Assembly: GCF_947387555.1 (NCBI RefSeq)
Contig: NZ_CANDNZ010000004.1
Span: forward strand, 186,001-250,000
DNA: 64,000 nucleotides
Direction: 5' to 3'
Source: Thalassomonas sp. RHCl1
GTDB taxonomy: Bacteria > Pseudomonadota > Gammaproteobacteria > Enterobacterales > Alteromonadaceae
Shown here: in pieces, positions 62,284-64,000 of the stretch
Position numbering within the stretch: the first letter of the stretch is position 1
Layout of the letters: each line of letters begins with the position of its first letter
Notes under the pieces: generated by a model
What the model saw: only the letters and a program-made list of their open reading frames with translations
What the model was told of the DNA's origin: nothing
Databases searched by the model: none
Position numbers and translations under genes: made by a program

Positions 62284-64000
62284 TTAATAAACACGCGCTT
62301 TCGGTGGGAAAGCATCACGGTGAATTGGCGTCATATTAACTGAGCGTTTCGACATTTCTTCAGTTTCCGGAGTATAAATCGAATGACACAACCAGTTTTC
62401 ATCATCACGTTCAGTGAAATCCTGACGGGCATGAGCGCCGCGGCTTTCAGTACGGAAGTTGGCGGCTTTAGCTGAGCAGAAAGCCGTTTCCATCAGGTTA
62501 TCCAATTCCAGACATTCGATGCGCTGGGTATTGAACTCGCTGGACTTGTCGTCTAAACGTGCGTGTTGCAAGCGTTCACGGATTTCCGTCAACTCTTTCA
62601 TGCCCTGCGCCATGGCTTCACCTTCACGGAATACCGAGAAGTTAAGCTGCATGCATTGTTGCAGGTCTTTACGGATTTGTACCGGATCTTCACCTTTGTC
62701 CGAGTTCTCCCAACGGTTAGTACGGGCTAAGCTCGCTTCCAGATCAGAGGCTGAGGCATCTTTACCAAATTCAGTGTCGTTCAGGTATTTACCCAGGAAC
62801 TGACCGGCAGCGCGGCCAAAGACCACTAAATCAAGTAAGGAGTTACCGCCTAAGCGATTGGCGCCGTGTACAGATACACAGGCAATTTCACCCACGGCGA
62901 ATAAGCCTTCAACAACTTTTTCTTCGCCGTTAGCGTCAACATGGATCGCCTGACCGTTAACATTGGTCGGTACACCACCCATCTGGTAGTGACAGGTAGG
63001 AATAACCGGAATAGGCTCTTCCGCCGGATCAACGTGAGCAAAGGTCTTAGATAAGTCACAAACGCCAGGCAGACGCTGGTTCAGGGTTTCGCGACCTAAG
63101 TGATCCAATTTCAGCTTGATATGAGGACCCCAAGGACCGTCACAACCACGGCCTTCACGGATTTCCGTCATCATAGAGCGGGCAACAACGTCACGACCGG
63201 CCAAATCTTTGGCATTCGGCGCATAACGCTCCATAAAGCGCTCGCCGTCTTTGTTAAGTAAGTAACCACCTTCACCACGACAACCTTCGGTAACCAGTAC
63301 ACCGGCACCGGCAATACCTGTCGGGTGGAACTGCCACATTTCCATGTCCTGCATTTGCACGCCGGCACGAAGTGACATACCAACACCGTCACCGGTATTG
63401 ATGTGGGCATTAGTGGTAGAAGCGAAGATACGACCTGCACCACCGGTTGCCAATACCGTAGCACGGGCTTTAAAGTAAACAATTTCACCGGTTTCCATGC
63501 AGATAGCGGTAGTGCCGACGATAGCGCCGTCACTGTTTTTCACTAAATCCAGGGCATACCATTCGCTGAAAACATTGGTTTTGTTTTTAACGTTTTGCTG
63601 GTACAGGCAGTGCAATAAGGCATGGCCGGTACGGTCGGCTGCAGCAGCGGTACGGGCCGCCTGCTCACCACCGAAGTTTTTAGACTGACCACCGAAAGGA
63701 CGCTGGTACACTTTACCGTTTTCAAAACGAGAAAAAGGTAAGCCCATGTTTTCTAATTCAATAATAGCTTCAGGGCCGGTTTTACACATGTATTCGATTG
63801 CGTCCTGGTCACCGATATAATCGGAACCTTTAACGGTGTCGTACATGTGCTGTTCCCAGTGATCTTCATGGGCGTTACCTAACGCAACCGTGATACCACC
63901 CTGGGCAGATACCGTATGAGAACGGGTTGGAAATACTTTTGAGATCAGGGCACAAGACTGGCCAGATTCAGAAATTGCTAAAGCGGCGCGCATACCCGCA
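62284..64000 (-). CDS. sdhA: succinate dehydrogenase flavoprotein subunit, 5'-truncated by window
   Basis: The open frame continues past base 64000. The visible part (about 571 residues) lacks only roughly the first 15-20 residues of the FAD-binding N-terminus. It has the covalent FAD histidine in SHTVSAQGG, the substrate-binding [16 protein letters not shown], the catalytic-arginine region and [10 protein letters not shown]. It oxidises succinate to fumarate. The ATG at 63993 is internal (preceded by codons for Ala-Gly), so it is not the true start. Confidence 0.98.
   Translation of the reverse strand, partial: AGMRAALAISESGQSCALISKVFPTRSHTVSAQGGITVALGNAHEDHWEQHMYDTVKGSDYIGDQDAIEYMCKTGPEAIIELENMGLPFSRFENGKVYQRPFGGQSKNFGGEQAARTAAAADRTGHALLHCLYQQNVKNKTNVFSEWYALDLVKNSDGAIVGTTAICMETGEIVYFKARATVLATGGAGRIFASTTNAHINTGDGVGMSLRAGVQMQDMEMWQFHPTGIAGAGVLVTEGCRGEGGYLLNKDGERFMERYAPNAKDLAGRDVVARSMMTEIREGRGCDGPWGPHIKLKLDHLGRETLNQRLPGVCDLSKTFAHVDPAEEPIPVIPTCHYQMGGVPTNVNGQAIHVDANGEEKVVEGLFAVGEIACVSVHGANRLGGNSLLDLVVFGRAAGQFLGKYLNDTEFGKDASASDLEASLARTNRWENSDKGEDPVQIRKDLQQCMQLNFSVFREGEAMAQGMKELTEIRERLQHARLDDKSSEFNTQRIECLELDNLMETAFCSAKAANFRTESRGAHARQDFTERDDENWLCHSIYTPETEEMSKRSVNMTPIHRDAFPPKARVY

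Overview
The window is a stretch of chromosome from a marine gammaproteobacterium of the Alteromonadales. Colwelliaceae, for example a Thalassomonas-like genome, is my best guess. This rests on the TCA block (sdhA-sdhB-sucA-sucB-sucC-sucD), glnS and fur, combined with two TonB-dependent receptors, SapC proteins, flavin-dependent tryptophan halogenase-like proteins, orphan solute-binding proteins and a PEP-CTERM protein. The assignment is from protein character only; no database was searched.

Layout. 1-8.9 kb: a DUF885 peptidase-like protein, a START-like protein, a cupin/JmjC-like protein divergent from a SapC protein around a CG-centred palindrome, a 50-bp tandem repeat, an SDR, small membrane and DUF1330 proteins, an AraC/GyrI regulator and an ICMT-like methyltransferase. 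8.9-16 kb: a Rieske oxygenase divergent from a TetR regulator with a perfect 30-bp operator, a Fur-boxed siderophore receptor, and a LysR-SDR pair sharing a TTGTA-N5-TACAA-type motif. 16.5-20 kb: a 7TMR-DISM sensor kinase facing a NarL-type response regulator, with a small anchored protein between them.

20.2-36 kb is the most coherent accessory region. A leftward operon holds a large TonB-dependent receptor, SapC, a methyltransferase and a tryptophan halogenase-like protein. Next come a solute-binding protein and a second halogenase-like protein. A rightward series then follows: TauE/SafE permease, Tat-type gluconate dehydrogenase subunit 3, GMC oxidoreductase, secreted TIM-barrel isomerase/epimerase-like protein and a membrane-bound AraC regulator. 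Three TGAAAGCGCTTWCA sites (LacI-family type) sit at the two promoter regions. I read the set as uptake and oxidative processing of a sugar or glycoside in the periplasm; no glycoside hydrolase is visible.

36-52 kb is mixed: LysR, a DUF4442 protein, fur, a GFA-type protein, a compact four-gene operon behind a perfect 29-bp Fur box that includes a nickel-SOD-type maturation protease but no nickel SOD, then glnS, a periplasmic helical-repeat protein, a second DUF885 lipoprotein, a PEP-CTERM protein, small secreted proteins, a DsbB-like protein and a SymE-like toxin. 52.2-54.7 kb is a strikingly AT-rich island with three tightly coupled unrecognised genes, inserted just beyond the sucD terminator. 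It is the best candidate in the window for an undescribed system. 54.8-64 kb is the housekeeping TCA operon on the minus strand, with sdhA running off the end.

No tRNA, rRNA, CRISPR array, integrase or transposase gene was recognised. Start sites were moved inward from the longest frame where a ribosome binding site clearly favoured an internal start; those cases are stated.
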